NCBI GenBank assembly: GCA_000756795.1
Contig: CCSI01000002.1
Span: 372,001-436,000, forward strand
Reading direction: 5' to 3'
Source of the DNA: Qipengyuania vulgaris
GTDB taxonomy: Bacteria; Pseudomonadota; Alphaproteobacteria; Sphingomonadales; Sphingomonadaceae
DNA: 64,000 nucleotides
Position 1 is the first letter of the stretch, and every line of letters begins with the position of its first letter. The notes beneath the pieces were generated by a model. That model was not told where the DNA came from, searched no databases, and worked only from the letters and a program-made list of their open reading frames with translations. Positions 33,277-42,548 of the stretch are shown piece after piece. The position numbers and the translations under genes were made by a program.

Positions 33277-33896
33277 GCCAGCTCTTCCTCTCCGCCTTCA
33301 TCACGCTCTTCGTGGTGATCGACCCGCCCGGCTGCGCACCGATTTACGCAGGGCTGACCAAGGGCGCGACACAGGCCCAGCGCCGCAACATGGCCATTCG
33401 CGCGACCTTCATCGCGGGTGTCATCCTGCTGATCTTCGCGCTCTTCGGCGAGCAATTGCTGGGCGCGCTGCACATCGACCTCGACAGCTTCCGCATCGCT
33501 GGCGGCCTCATGCTGTTCTGGATTGCCTTCGAAATGGTCTTCGAAAAGCGCACCCAGCGCCGCGAGGAGCGCGCCGAAAAGGTCGCTGCCACGCCGGAGG
33601 TGGAGGATGTCTCCATCTTCCCGATGGCCATCCCCATGCTGGCCGGACCGGGCGCGATTGCGGCCATCATGCTGCTGATGAACGAGGCGGACGATCTTGC
33701 ACAGACCTTCACCGTGCTGGGCGCGCTGGCAGCGGCGCTGTTCATCACGATGCTGGCGCTGATCGCTGCGGGCCCGCTGATGCGGCTGTTCGGCGACAAG
33801 GTGGAAGCAGCGATTACGCGTGTTTTAGGCGTCCTTCTGGCAGCGCTTGCGGCTCAGTATGTCATTGATGGCCTGAGAGGTTCGTTCAACCTTTGA
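33273..33896 (+). CDS. MarC family integral membrane protein
   Basis: A 207-residue membrane protein with about six helices. It opens with the family-typical ALF-like segment LFLSAFITLFVVIDPPGCAP (the DPxG/AP motif) and has the internal repeat FPMAIPMLAGPGAIAAIMLL. The C-terminal VLGVLLAALAAQYVIDGLRG is also typical. The role of MarC proteins is unresolved; the old link to antibiotic resistance was not upheld. It overlaps the upstream lipoprotein gene and is followed by a run of hairpins before the convergent Lon-domain gene. Confidence 0.9.
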   Translation: MSQLFLSAFITLFVVIDPPGCAPIYAGLTKGATQAQRRNMAIRATFIAGVILLIFALFGEQLLGALHIDLDSFRIAGGLMLFWIAFEMVFEKRTQRREERAEKVAATPEVEDVSIFPMAIPMLAGPGAIAAIMLLMNEADDLAQTFTVLGALAAALFITMLALIAAGPLMRLFGDKVEAAITRVLGVLLAALAAQYVIDGLRGSFNL

Positions 33897-33901
33897 GAAA
33901 A

Positions 33902-33997
33902 CGGTTCGCGACTAGCGAACCGCAAGGGCGACCGCCCGCCCGCAGCGGGTGCAGCTTGCTGCACGTCTAGCGAGGATGAAGCCGCGGAGTCGGCTTC
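33902..33997. other. Cluster of four consecutive hairpins between convergent genes
   Basis: The 111-base gap between marC and the Lon-domain gene is almost entirely palindromic: CGGTTCGC/GCGAACCG (33902-33922), GGGC/GCCC (33926-33937), GTGCAGC-TT-GCTGCAC (33949-33964) and GAAGCCG/CGGCTTC (33978-33997). No T-tract follows any of them. It could be a multi-hairpin terminator, a structured small RNA or a decayed repeat element. Confidence 0.5.
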
Positions 33998-34007
33998 GCA
34001 AAATAAA

Positions 34008-34625
34008 CTACTGCAAGGTGACGATTTCGTCCCCGTCGTCGCGCAGGGCGAAGAACTGCATCAGCTGGATCATCAGCTCGCAGCGTTCGGAGAGCGTGTC
34101 CGCCTCCAGCAGCGCCTGCTTGGCCGCGCTGTCGAAGGGCGCGATTTGCGCGACGCCGTTGATAAGCGTCTCGTCATCCAGCCGCTCGACCGAATCCCAG
34201 TCGACCGAATAGCCCTGCATCGCGGCAAACCGCTTGGCCTCGAATTCGAAGCCCGCGCGCTCGACGCCGGCGAGAACTTCGCCTTCCGGGTCGTCGATGA
34301 GCTCGGCCTCGACCTGACGGAAGGCGGTGTTGACCTCGAGCTCCTGCGAAATGCGGAAGCGTTGCTCGCCTTCGAGCACGATATTGTAACGCCCGTCCTC
34401 CAGCGCCTCGACATCGCCGATGCGGCCAAGGCAACCGACGGCGTAAAGCGGCGAACTGTCGGCGTTGCGCTGCGGCTGGACCATGCCGATGAGCCGGTCT
34501 TTCGCAAGCGCACTGCCGACGAGCTCGCGGTAGCGCGGCTCGAAAATATGCAGCGGCAGTTGCAGGCCCGGGAAGAGGATCGCGCCGGGCAGCGGAAAGA
34601 TGGAAAGGCGTTTGGTCTCGCTCAT
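34008..34625 (-). CDS. Lon N-terminal-domain protein (LON substrate-binding family)
   Basis: A 205-residue protein made only of the LON substrate-recognition domain, without ATPase or protease parts. It has LSIFPLPGAILFPGLQLPLHIFEPRYREL at the N-terminus (a long stretch of the family pattern), GRIGDVEALEDGRYNIVLEG and a helical C-terminal half. Standalone LON-domain proteins are common in alphaproteobacteria; their role is not established. The ATG at 34625 overlaps the stop of the thioredoxin-TPR gene (ATGA at 34622-34625), so the two are coupled. Confidence 0.9.
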   Translation of the reverse strand: MSETKRLSIFPLPGAILFPGLQLPLHIFEPRYRELVGSALAKDRLIGMVQPQRNADSSPLYAVGCLGRIGDVEALEDGRYNIVLEGEQRFRISQELEVNTAFRQVEAELIDDPEGEVLAGVERAGFEFEAKRFAAMQGYSVDWDSVERLDDETLINGVAQIAPFDSAAKQALLEADTLSERCELMIQLMQFFALRDDGDEIVTLQ

Positions 34626-35554
34626 CCGAACAGCAGCTTGGACAGTCGGCGGCGGGTTGCGACCACCCAGGGGTCCTCGAGGCCCACGGCGTTGAAGATG
34701 TCGAGCAGCTTGGTGCGCGCGGCACCCTCGTTCCACTCGCGATCCTTTTCGACCATCGCGAGCAGTTCGTCGGCGGCGGCATCGCGTTCGCCCGCGGCAA
34801 AGGCAGCCTCGGCATAGGCAAGACGCGCGTCCATGTCCTCGGGATTGGCCGCGGCCTTCTCGCGCAATCCGGCCAATTCGCCATCGTCGACCTTGTTGCC
34901 CGCAAGTTCGAGCGCGGCCTTGGCGTTCTCGATTAGCGTGTCGCCAGCCATCGCCGGGTTGGCCTCCACCGAAGCGAGCACGGCCCTGGCTTCCTCGACC
35001 TGGTCCGCCTGCGTCAGCGCGCGGATTAGGCCTGCATGCGCGGCCACATTGTCGGGTGCCATTTCGGTGACCTGCGCGAAAATGCCCGCCGCGCGCGCGG
35101 CGTCGCCTTCGCTCAGCACCTGCTCGCCCATCGCGACGAATTGCTCGACCTGCTCGGCGGCCTGCGCCTGCGCACCGCCCGCATCGCCGCCCTCGATGGG
35201 CAGCTGCGCGAGAAACTGGTCGAGCACTTCCTTCAGCTGCGATTCGCTGCGGGCTTGCGTGAGGTCGGCCACCGGCTGGCCCTGGAACATGGCATAGATG
35301 GTGGGGATGGACTGGACTTGGAACTGCGCGGCGATGAACTGCTCCTTGTCGACATCGACCTTGACCAGCATCACGCCCTTGTCGGCATATTCGCCCGCGA
35401 CCTTCTCCAGCATGGGGGCGACGGCCTTGCACGGCCCACACCACTCGGCGAAGAAATCGAGGATGACGAGCTTCGTCATCGACGGTTCGACAACGTCCTT
35501 CTTGAACTTCTCGACCGCCTTCTGCTCGTCGATGCTCAATCCCATGCTCGCCAC
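34622..35554 (-). CDS. Thioredoxin-TPR co-chaperone (CnoX/YbbN-like)
   Basis: A 310-residue protein with an N-terminal thioredoxin domain (residues about 1-115, active site FFAEWCGPCKAVAPML) and a long helical TPR region of roughly 190 residues. This is the layout of YbbN/CnoX, a holdase linked to GroEL and DnaK during oxidative stress. Unlike E. coli YbbN it keeps the full CGPC, as in other alphaproteobacterial members. I prefer the GTG start at 35554, seven bases after AGGGAA; ATG 35545 lacks a site. It is followed by the coupled Lon-domain gene. Confidence 0.9.
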   Translation of the reverse strand: MASMGLSIDEQKAVEKFKKDVVEPSMTKLVILDFFAEWCGPCKAVAPMLEKVAGEYADKGVMLVKVDVDKEQFIAAQFQVQSIPTIYAMFQGQPVADLTQARSESQLKEVLDQFLAQLPIEGGDAGGAQAQAAEQVEQFVAMGEQVLSEGDAARAAGIFAQVTEMAPDNVAAHAGLIRALTQADQVEEARAVLASVEANPAMAGDTLIENAKAALELAGNKVDDGELAGLREKAAANPEDMDARLAYAEAAFAAGERDAAADELLAMVEKDREWNEGAARTKLLDIFNAVGLEDPWVVATRRRLSKLLFG

Positions 35555-35741
35555 GTAGAAATTCCCTTTCGCTATATACAACGTCGCCTGCCCATGTGGG
35601 TCCCGAGGCGCGAATGTGAAGGGCCTAGGCGCTGGAAAGGCGCGGGTCAAAAAAGTGTATTTTTTGTCTTGCGAGACTCAAGAGCCGTTGCTAGTTGCGC
35701 GCCTCCCCACCGGGCCATGCGGTTCGGTAGAGCGTCAGTGA

Positions 35742-35816
35742 GCGGGCGTAGCTCAGGGGTAGAGCACAACCTTGCCAAGGTTGGGGTCGGGCGTTCGAAT
35801 CGCCTCGCCCGCTCCA
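35742..35816 (+). tRNA. tRNA-Gly (anticodon GCC)
   Basis: Acceptor stem GCGGGCG (35742-35748) pairs with CGCCCGC (35806-35812), with discriminator T and encoded CCA at 35814-35816. The D arm is GCTCAGGGGTAGAGC. The anticodon arm CAACC-TTGCCAA-GGTTG places GCC at 35774-35776. The T arm contains GTTCGAATC. All arms pair as expected. Confidence 0.97.
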
Positions 35817-35939
35817 TTTTCTCCGGTATCGATAGCGTAGCAACCGCCTCTCGGCGGCCCAATGCCGTTCGTCGTGCATATATGCGACTCGTCGCGAAAT
35901 CGGTTGCGATTGCGAAATGCAACACTATCACGCCTCGAT

Positions 35940-38120
35940 ATGTTGTATCAGACCGCATCGCTCCGCCGCAGCCTTGCTGCTTCCCTGCCGCTTCTGGCGC
36001 TTGCCTATGCTGCCCCTTCGGTCGCGCAGGAGCAGGCGCGCGATATCGAGGTTGAGGGCGAGCAGCCGGAAGACGACTTCCACAATCGTCGCATCGACGC
36101 CGATGGCACGATTATCGTCAGCGCAGAAGGCTTGCGGCAGTTCGATCTGCTGGCCGGCGTCAGCGTCGTCGACGGCGAAGAACTTGATACCAACATGGAC
36201 GGCCAGCTCGGTGAAGTTCTGACCAATCTGCCCGGCGTCACGGCCACCGGCTTCGCGCCCGGTGCCTCTCGTCCCATCCTGCGCGGCTTCTCGGGCGAGC
36301 GCGTGAAGGTGCTGGTCGACGGCATCGGTGCGATCGACGTCTCGAACACCAGCGCCGACCACGCGGTCTCCATCGACCCGCTGACCGCCGAAAGCATTGA
36401 AGTGCTCCGCGGTCCCGCCGTCCTCCTCTACGGAAGCCAGGCCATCGGCGGCGCGGTCAATATCATCGACAAGCGCATTCCGCGCCGCGTGCCCGCCGAG
36501 GACTTCCACCTCGACGCACTGGTCCGCGCCAACACCGTGGCCGACCTGCGCGAAGGCGGCGCCTCGCTCGACGTGCCTATCGGCGGCGGCTTCGTCGTCC
36601 ATGCCGATGGTGTCTATCGCACGACCGACGACCTCGAAGTGCCCGGCTATGTCCTGTCGCCGTCCTTGCGCGCCGACCTCCTCGCCGATGCGGCCGAGGA
36701 AGAGGAAGAAGGCGAGTTCGAGGAAGCCGAAGAGCTGCGCGAAGCCGCCAACCAGGAAGGCACGCTCTTGAACAGCGGCCCCGAGACATGGGCGGCGAAT
36801 GGCGGCTTCGCCTTCTTCCGCAACGGCTCCAGCCTCGGCGTTTCGGTCGGTGTTTACGACACCTTCTACGGGGTCCCCATCCTGCCGGGTGCGCACCATC
36901 ACGAGGAAGGCGAAGAGGGCGGCGAGGAAGAGGCAGAAGAGGAAGGTCCCGAAACCGTCAGCATCGGCCTGCGCCAGTATCGCGCCGACATGCGCGGCGA
37001 TATCCAGCTGGGCACCGGTTTCTTCCAGCGCCTGAAAATTCGCGCCGGCTATTCCGACTACACGCACACCGAATTCGAAGGTGGGGAAGTCGGCACCGTG
37101 TTCGATGTCGAGGGCATCGAGGCTCGCGCCGAACTCGTGCAAAACCCCGACGGAGTATTGCGCGGCTCGATCGGTACGCAAATCTATATCCGCGATTTCG
37201 CGGCCGAGGGTGCGGAGGCCTATGTTCCGCCCAACAGCACCGAACAGCTCTCGTTCTTCACCTTGCAGGAGTACGGCAACGGCCCGCTCCAGCTCGAAGG
37301 CGCGCTGCGTTACGAGATGACCGATGTGGAATCGGTCCCGCTCGGCATCGAGCGTGATTTCGACGCGCTCTCCGGTGCGGCCGGTCTCGTGTACGAACTG
37401 ACGCCCAACTTCCGCACCGGCGTGAACCTGTCGCGCATGGCGCGTGCACCCAGTGCCGAGGAACTGTTTTCCGAAGGCCCGCATATCGCCACGCAACAAT
37501 TCGAAGTAGGCGATGCCGACCTCGCGCTCGAAAAGGCATGGGGTGTCGAACTCTTCGCGCGCGGTACGCTCGGCCCGGTCGACCTGTCTCTGGCGGCCTA
37601 TCGCCAGTGGTTCGACGACTACATCTACCTCAGCGAAACAGGGGAGGAAGAGGACGAGCTACCGGTCTTCGTCTACCTGCAGGAAGACGCGACCCACACC
37701 GGCATCGAAGGCGAGATTTCGTGGAACTTCGTCGACACGCCGGGCTTCGACATGACTGCGGACCTGCGCGGTTCCTACATTGATGCCGAGCTCGACAACG
37801 GTTTCAACGTCCCCCGCATCCCGCCGCTGAGCCTCGCCGGCGCGCTGGAAGCTGACACTGGCAATCTGACGCTCCGCGGCGAAGTCGAATGGTTCGACGA
37901 GCAGAACGACGTCGCGCCTTTCGAGACTGCGACCGACGGCTTCACCTTCGTCAATGCATCGGCCATCTGGCGCCCGCTGTCGGACGACCCGACGCTGGCG
38001 ATTATCCTGAAGGCGGAGAACATCTTCGACGAGACCGGTCGCCGCCATTCGAGCTTCACCAAGGACTTTGTGCCGCTGCCGGGCCGCAACTTCAGCCTTG
38101 CAGTCCGGATGAGCATGTAA
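35940..38120 (+). CDS. TonB-dependent outer membrane receptor, probably for a metal (zinc-type)
   Basis: A 726-residue outer membrane receptor. The ATG at 35940 gives a signal peptide ending in PSVAQ; the longer frame from 35862 does not. The plug domain has TNMDGQLGEVLTNLPGVTAT, GFAPGASRPILRGFSGERVK and EVLRGPAVLLYGSQAIGGAV. The barrel ends in FSLAVRMSM with the terminal aromatic pattern nearby. Two loops are very acidic, one with His (GAHHHEEGEEGG, and EEEEEGEFEEAEEL), as in the metal-binding loops of ZnuD-type zinc receptors. Zinc is an inference. It follows tRNA-Gly and is closed by a strong terminator. Confidence 0.88.
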   Translation: MLYQTASLRRSLAASLPLLALAYAAPSVAQEQARDIEVEGEQPEDDFHNRRIDADGTIIVSAEGLRQFDLLAGVSVVDGEELDTNMDGQLGEVLTNLPGVTATGFAPGASRPILRGFSGERVKVLVDGIGAIDVSNTSADHAVSIDPLTAESIEVLRGPAVLLYGSQAIGGAVNIIDKRIPRRVPAEDFHLDALVRANTVADLREGGASLDVPIGGGFVVHADGVYRTTDDLEVPGYVLSPSLRADLLADAAEEEEEGEFEEAEELREAANQEGTLLNSGPETWAANGGFAFFRNGSSLGVSVGVYDTFYGVPILPGAHHHEEGEEGGEEEAEEEGPETVSIGLRQYRADMRGDIQLGTGFFQRLKIRAGYSDYTHTEFEGGEVGTVFDVEGIEARAELVQNPDGVLRGSIGTQIYIRDFAAEGAEAYVPPNSTEQLSFFTLQEYGNGPLQLEGALRYEMTDVESVPLGIERDFDALSGAAGLVYELTPNFRTGVNLSRMARAPSAEELFSEGPHIATQQFEVGDADLALEKAWGVELFARGTLGPVDLSLAAYRQWFDDYIYLSETGEEEDELPVFVYLQEDATHTGIEGEISWNFVDTPGFDMTADLRGSYIDAELDNGFNVPRIPPLSLAGALEADTGNLTLRGEVEWFDEQNDVAPFETATDGFTFVNASAIWRPLSDDPTLAIILKAENIFDETGRRHSSFTKDFVPLPGRNFSLAVRMSM

Positions 38121-38128
38121 GCAGGGGA

Positions 38129-38158
38129 GGGGGAGCCATCGCGCTCCCCCATTTCCTT
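38129..38158 (+). terminator. Intrinsic terminator after the TonB-dependent receptor
   Basis: GGGGGAGC (38129-38136) pairs with GCTCCCCC (38143-38150) across a 6-base loop and is followed by ATTTCCTTT. It sits 9 bases past the receptor stop and separates it from the convergent reductase gene. Confidence 0.7.
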
Positions 38159-39333
38159 TAGTCCTCGACCGCGAAGGTGAGGTGCGCGTGTTCGCGCAGG
38201 CGCTCGACCAGCGCTTCGCCGAGGAAGGAGCCGGGCGTGCCCACGCCCCCTTCCGCATCGCTTTCCAGGAGCGCCATGGCGGTTTCGCCGATCATGCGGC
38301 TGGTCGAGCCGTAACCCGGATCGAACTTGCCCTTCACGCTGTAGTGCAGCCCGCTCCCGTCGGGCCATGAACCGATGAAGAGCACGTCGTAAAAGCCGTT
38401 CTCGCGCTCTTCCGCGGTCGGGCCTTCGCCCGGCTTGGGCGGCTTGGCGCCGAAGGGGTTCTTCATCAGCTCTACCGCGGCATTGGCCGCCGCCTTGCCT
38501 GCATCGCCCGGGCTGGTGAGCACCATCTCGTCATAGCGGAAATCCTTTCCGTACGGATGACCGCGCAGGAAATTGGTGCGGTGGACGTTCTTGGTGTTGA
38601 TGGGCGCCATCACGAAGGGCGCGGCCCATTTGCCGGTCTCTTCCTCGTAGCGCGGGACCATGCCGCTGGGCTGGTCGGGCCCTTCGAAACCGGGGGTGAG
38701 CGCGAACGGATCGCGCAACTGGCCGATGATTTTCGGATTCTTCATCGCCGCCTTCATCGTCGCGCCAAGGCTGGCTGCGGTGCCGCCCGAGAAGGTCCCC
38801 TGCATCTTGCGGACGCGTCCCTTCACGCGCGGGGCAGGCGAGCCGTGGCGCTTCTCGGCTTCCTTCTGGAGCATCAGCACGCCGAGGTCGAAGGGGATGG
38901 AATCGAAGCCGGAGGAAAAACAGATGCGCGCGCCGCTGGCCTTGGCGGCCTCGTGGTGCTGCTCGATTTTCTCGGCCATCCATGCAGGCTCGCCGCATAA
39001 ATCGGCGTAGTCGGTGCCGGTTTTCACGCAGGCCTCGACCAGCGCATCGCCATAAAGCTGGTAGGGCCCGACCGTAGTGATGACGACCTTGGTCCGCTTG
39101 CACATCAACTCGAGGCTGGCTGCATCGCTTGCATCGGCGACAATCATCGGAGTGGTCGAGGGCGCGCCGATCTCATCGCGCACGGTAGCAAGCTTATCTT
39201 CGCTGCGACCCGCCATCGCCCATTTGGGCCAGTCCACACGGTTGCCATACTCGCGCACGAAATGTTCGGCGACGAGGCGGCCGGTATAGCCGGTTGCGCC
39301 ATAGACGATTATGTCGAATTCTCTGTCGGCCAT
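38158..39333 (-). CDS. Saccharopine dehydrogenase-like / trans-acting enoyl reductase family protein
   Basis: A 391-residue NAD(P)-binding protein. The N-terminal Rossmann motif is IIVYGATGYTGRLVAEHF. Family marks follow: VVITTVGPYQLYGDALVEAC, GTDYADLCGEPAWM, GARICFSSGFDSIPFDLGVL and FSGGTAASLGATMKA. This matches the saccharopine-dehydrogenase-like group that includes mycobacterial trans-acting enoyl reductases and the SCCPDH protein. The true substrate is unknown; a lipid-related role is possible. It is monocistronic, convergent with the receptor gene and downstream of dcd on the same strand by about 80 bases. Confidence 0.85.
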   Translation of the reverse strand: MADREFDIIVYGATGYTGRLVAEHFVREYGNRVDWPKWAMAGRSEDKLATVRDEIGAPSTTPMIVADASDAASLELMCKRTKVVITTVGPYQLYGDALVEACVKTGTDYADLCGEPAWMAEKIEQHHEAAKASGARICFSSGFDSIPFDLGVLMLQKEAEKRHGSPAPRVKGRVRKMQGTFSGGTAASLGATMKAAMKNPKIIGQLRDPFALTPGFEGPDQPSGMVPRYEEETGKWAAPFVMAPINTKNVHRTNFLRGHPYGKDFRYDEMVLTSPGDAGKAAANAAVELMKNPFGAKPPKPGEGPTAEERENGFYDVLFIGSWPDGSGLHYSVKGKFDPGYGSTSRMIGETAMALLESDAEGGVGTPGSFLGEALVERLREHAHLTFAVED

Positions 39334-39413
39334 GCAATATCTCCCACTTTGGGAAGATGTGTGCGCTGGCCAAAGCGAAGAGTCAAAGACGCAGCGTCAT
39401 CGCCGCGCGGAGC

Positions 39414-39968
39414 TTACAACCTCGGCAGCGTAACCCCGCGCTGGCCCATGTATTTACCCGCACGGTCCGCATAGGTGACCTCGGGGCGTTCGTTACCCTT
39501 GAGGAAGAGGAACTGGCACGCGCCCTCGTTGGCGTAAATCTTGGCAGGCAGGGGTGTGGTATTCGAGAACTCCAGCGTCACATGGCCTTCCCAGCCCGGC
39601 TCGAGCGGCGTGACGTTCACGATGATGCCGCAGCGCGCATAGGTGCTCTTGCCAAGGCAGATAACCAGCACGTCATCAGGAATGCGGAAATATTCGACCG
39701 TGCGTGCGAGCGCGAAGCTGTTGGGCGGGATGATGCAGACGTCGGTCTGTCGGTCGACGAAGCTGGTGGCGGCGAAATCCTTGGGGTCGACGATGGCATT
39801 ATCGATATTGGTGAAGATCTTGAATTCGTCCGCCACGCGCGCGTCGTAGCCGAAGCTCGACAGGCCGTAGGAGATATTCCCCTCGCGGCGCTGGGCCTCG
39901 GTGAAGGGTTCGATCATGCCGCGCTGCGTTGCCGCCTCGCGGATCCATTTGTCGGAGAGAATCGCCAT
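39414..39968 (-). CDS. dcd: dCTP deaminase
   Basis: Deaminates dCTP to dUTP, feeding thymidylate synthesis. The 184 residues start [13 protein letters not shown] and contain [59 protein letters not shown] with the catalytic region, and the closing [13 protein letters not shown]. All are typical of Dcd. ATG 39968 is chosen because the family begins here; an upstream ATG at 39986 adds six unusual residues. A GC-rich hairpin precedes it. It is the fourth nucleotide-metabolism gene in the window, but is not in an operon with the others. Confidence 0.96.
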   Translation of the reverse strand: MAILSDKWIREAATQRGMIEPFTEAQRREGNISYGLSSFGYDARVADEFKIFTNIDNAIVDPKDFAATSFVDRQTDVCIIPPNSFALARTVEYFRIPDDVLVICLGKSTYARCGIIVNVTPLEPGWEGHVTLEFSNTTPLPAKIYANEGACQFLFLKGNERPEVTYADRAGKYMGQRGVTLPRL

Positions 39969-40006
39969 GCAGCAGTGATTCCGCATGGCGAGCCTGACGG
40001 CAAGCG

Positions 40007-40030
40007 GGGAGGGGCGTTTTGTCCCCTCCC
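40007..40030 (-). terminator. GC-rich hairpin between the beta-helix gene and dcd
   Basis: GGGAGGGG (40007-40014) pairs with CCCCTCCC (40023-40030) around the loop CGTTTTGT. It lies after the stop of the beta-helix gene and before dcd. There is no T-tract after the stem on the minus strand, so it may be a weak terminator or only attenuate read-through. Confidence 0.4.
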
Positions 40031-40056
40031 GTGTGAGCCAGGTCGCGTGCACCAGC

Positions 40057-42009
40057 TCAGGCGTCGGAGAAGAAGCCCTCTTCCTCCCAGCGTTGCCAGT
40101 CGCGATTGTAGCTGAACTCGATCCAGTCATGGGCATTGTCGAGCACGCGGGTTTCCCGGACCGCAAAGCTGGGCGATGCTCCTTTCACGAAGCGGATGCT
40201 GCCGGTGGCATCGTGCTTGAGAATGCGGATGCGCTGGCCCTCGGAAAAACCATAATCCGCGCCGCCTGTGGGCGTTCGCCGCAAGGTCATGTCGGCGATG
40301 ATGCCGCTCGCCATGTTGACGGTCATCAGCGGTGCCGTGGGCGCAAGCTCGCCCGAACCGGTGATGGCGGGCAGTTTCACATAGCCGCGCGCCCACGACC
40401 TGCTGGTGTAGCGCCCGCGCTCATAGGTCACGAGCGGCATGGACACCGGATTTGTCCCGCCATTGGGCAAGCGTCCGCCGGCACAATCGCCCTCGACATG
40501 GAGCTGGCAGCTGCGATCGATAAAACCGGTCCAGTAACTGCCCAGCCATTCACGCCCAGCGGCCCGGGCCGTCTCGGTACGATTGTGCGAGAGCCTGATG
40601 CGCACATTCGCCGGGGGCTGCATATAGATGCCTGCCGGCGCGCCGGGCACGGTTTCGGTCAGACTGGTGACGCCGGTAAGGCCGAACGCATGGATGAGCG
40701 TAGCCTGGTCGAGCCACGCCTCGATCGACAGGTCGGTATCGCGCACCGCCATGCCGACCATGCCGTTCACGCTGACGCTGGTGTCGACAGTTCGTATGCT
40801 GCCGCGCACCCAGCTCTGGAACCGCAGCGCGCGGATGTTCCGGAACTCGCAATCGTCGAGGATCGTGATGGGCATGGTGCCGGTCTCATCACGGGTCGGA
40901 TAGGCTTGCGCATAATAGTCGCCATTGGTCGAGCCGCAGCCCAGCGCCATGTGGTCGCAATCGTGCCAGACGCAGTTTCGGTACACGCCCCTCGTTCGCG
41001 ACACTTCTTCCTGCGCCTGGAAACAGTCGCCGAAGCTGCAGTCGGTGGCGAGCACTTCGCAATCGACGCCCGGATTGAACGAGCTGCCGTTGGAAGTGGC
41101 GAAGCGGCATTTGTCGAGCACCACCTTCTCGACCGCATTGCCCGATCCGGCGAGGTATACGATCTCGCCCTTGAAGCCGGTCATGTCGGTTTCGCGCATA
41201 TGAATTTCGCCGACATAGCAATCCTGCACCCAAACGCCGCGGTCGGAAATGTCCCAGCCATCGCCCGAAATGGGGTCGGCCGGGTAGGTCCATGCTCCGG
41301 TTTTCTGCCGATTGCCCTTGAGGACAAGGCGATCCAGTTCGAGCCGCGCAATGGTGCGCTGGCCCTCGCCAGGGTCGGGGACATCGCCCTGGAGGTAAAT
41401 GGCACCTCCGCGCCAGACCGAAAGCGTCGGGTCGCTCGCCGACTTGGCGACAAGCTGCCAGTCGGTTTCGGGGTCCTCGCCATCCATCGCGCGGAAGTCG
41501 AGCGTGGTGCGGTTGGGGGCGCAACCTTTGAGCGATAGCGACTGGCGGATGACGAGGGGGCGACCGTCCTCGGCGCGCTTGTCCTCGACCGGCGAAAAGC
41601 GCTGGGGGCAATCGACGCGGTAGTGTTCGCTTTCGAAGCGTACTTCGCGCGCGCCTGCCGCTTGTGCGTAGTCGATGGCGGCCTGCAGCACGGGCTGGTC
41701 GTTCGCCGCGCCATCGCCTTTCGCGCCACCCTGCTCGACCGAAAGCGAACCCGCTTCGGGCATGAGGCGGAAGATGCGATTGTTGGCGGTACGGAATACG
41801 AAACGCGGGTGCGCGGCGAGCAAGGCTTCGTCGCAGAAGCCATCGCTGATATAGCTGGCTGCGCCCTTGCCGGGTTCGCTGTGCCCGGTGCAATCGAGCT
41901 GCGCGACATCCGCTGCGGGGCTGCGCTGCGCGAGGTCGGCGAACAGCGCGGGCAGAGATTGCGCGGCGCGACTGGCGAGGCCCAGCGCGGGGATGGCGAG
42001 CGCGTTCAT
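40057..42009 (-). CDS. Pectate-lyase-like right-handed beta-helix protein
   Basis: A 650-residue protein with a pectate-lyase-3-type beta-helix. The entry motif is [21 protein letters not shown] near residue 95. A long series of parallel-strand coils with short Asn/Asp/Gly turns follows, and the end is beta-rich with Trp/Phe ([13 protein letters not shown]). No signal peptide is evident. Such folds occur in polysaccharide lyases and in phage tailspikes. The ATG at 42009 overlaps the stop of the preceding small gene (ATGA), so the two are made together. Neighbouring glycosyltransferases suggest a surface-glycan context, but catalytic residues cannot be identified. Confidence 0.75.
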   Translation of the reverse strand: MNALAIPALGLASRAAQSLPALFADLAQRSPAADVAQLDCTGHSEPGKGAASYISDGFCDEALLAAHPRFVFRTANNRIFRLMPEAGSLSVEQGGAKGDGAANDQPVLQAAIDYAQAAGAREVRFESEHYRVDCPQRFSPVEDKRAEDGRPLVIRQSLSLKGCAPNRTTLDFRAMDGEDPETDWQLVAKSASDPTLSVWRGGAIYLQGDVPDPGEGQRTIARLELDRLVLKGNRQKTGAWTYPADPISGDGWDISDRGVWVQDCYVGEIHMRETDMTGFKGEIVYLAGSGNAVEKVVLDKCRFATSNGSSFNPGVDCEVLATDCSFGDCFQAQEEVSRTRGVYRNCVWHDCDHMALGCGSTNGDYYAQAYPTRDETGTMPITILDDCEFRNIRALRFQSWVRGSIRTVDTSVSVNGMVGMAVRDTDLSIEAWLDQATLIHAFGLTGVTSLTETVPGAPAGIYMQPPANVRIRLSHNRTETARAAGREWLGSYWTGFIDRSCQLHVEGDCAGGRLPNGGTNPVSMPLVTYERGRYTSRSWARGYVKLPAITGSGELAPTAPLMTVNMASGIIADMTLRRTPTGGADYGFSEGQRIRILKHDATGSIRFVKGASPSFAVRETRVLDNAHDWIEFSYNRDWQRWEEEGFFSDA

Positions 42010-42437
42010 TGGGCGAGCCTGTAGGTCAGCGTTCCGGAGGTCACTTTGCAGTCGAGCCAAAGCGTGGCGCTAGTCTCGGCCTCTTGCCACACCGCTTCGC
42101 AGGCATTGCCGGTGAACTTGCCCCACGGTGCGCCTGCGACGGTGAGCGGGTGGAGTGTCGCCCCGACATCGGTCGAGCGTTTGACTTCGACGCTGCCCTG
42201 CCAGTCTCCCGACAGCGTACAGAATACAGGGGTCATTGCGGCAGGCGTGAAGGGGCCGGCGAGAATGTCGCCGAATGTCATGCCTTCGAGCGCTGCGGGG
42301 ACACTCGGCGGGGCGGCGTGGACCGGCAGCGGGCGCGTTTCGGTGACCAGCGCGAGGTGGCCGGAGCCATCGTCGAAGCCCGAAACATAGGCGGGCGCGA
42401 AGCCGCCGGGGGTCTGGACGGGAATGGGGTCACTCAT
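42006..42437 (-). CDS. Conserved protein coupled to the beta-helix protein
   Basis: A 143-residue protein of unknown function. It begins MSDPIPVQTPGGFAPAYVSG and its second half is beta-rich (FCTLSGDWQGSVEVKRSTDV, then [20 protein letters not shown]), like the small sandwich domains of phage or pseudophage particle proteins. ATG 42437 follows AAGGAA; a GTG three bases earlier is also possible. It overlaps the beta-helix gene by four bases, so it is probably a partner or chaperone-like component. The gap of about 110 bases to the divergent glycosyltransferase holds no gene. Confidence 0.6.
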   Translation of the reverse strand: MSDPIPVQTPGGFAPAYVSGFDDGSGHLALVTETRPLPVHAAPPSVPAALEGMTFGDILAGPFTPAAMTPVFCTLSGDWQGSVEVKRSTDVGATLHPLTVAGAPWGKFTGNACEAVWQEAETSATLWLDCKVTSGTLTYRLAQ

Positions 42438-42548
42438 CACTTTCGGTTCCTTGCTTTGAATCGGATGAACCCATTCGGTTAATCATGGCGAGCGATGTAG
42501 GAAAATGCTTTTTGCATGCACGCGCTTTGCGGATAGGGCTGGCGGACA

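Noticed and set aside
39985..41538. A 517-codon frame opposite the beta-helix gene
   Set aside because: It has no start signal or motif; the minus-strand product has a recognisable beta-helix entry motif and an operon overlap.
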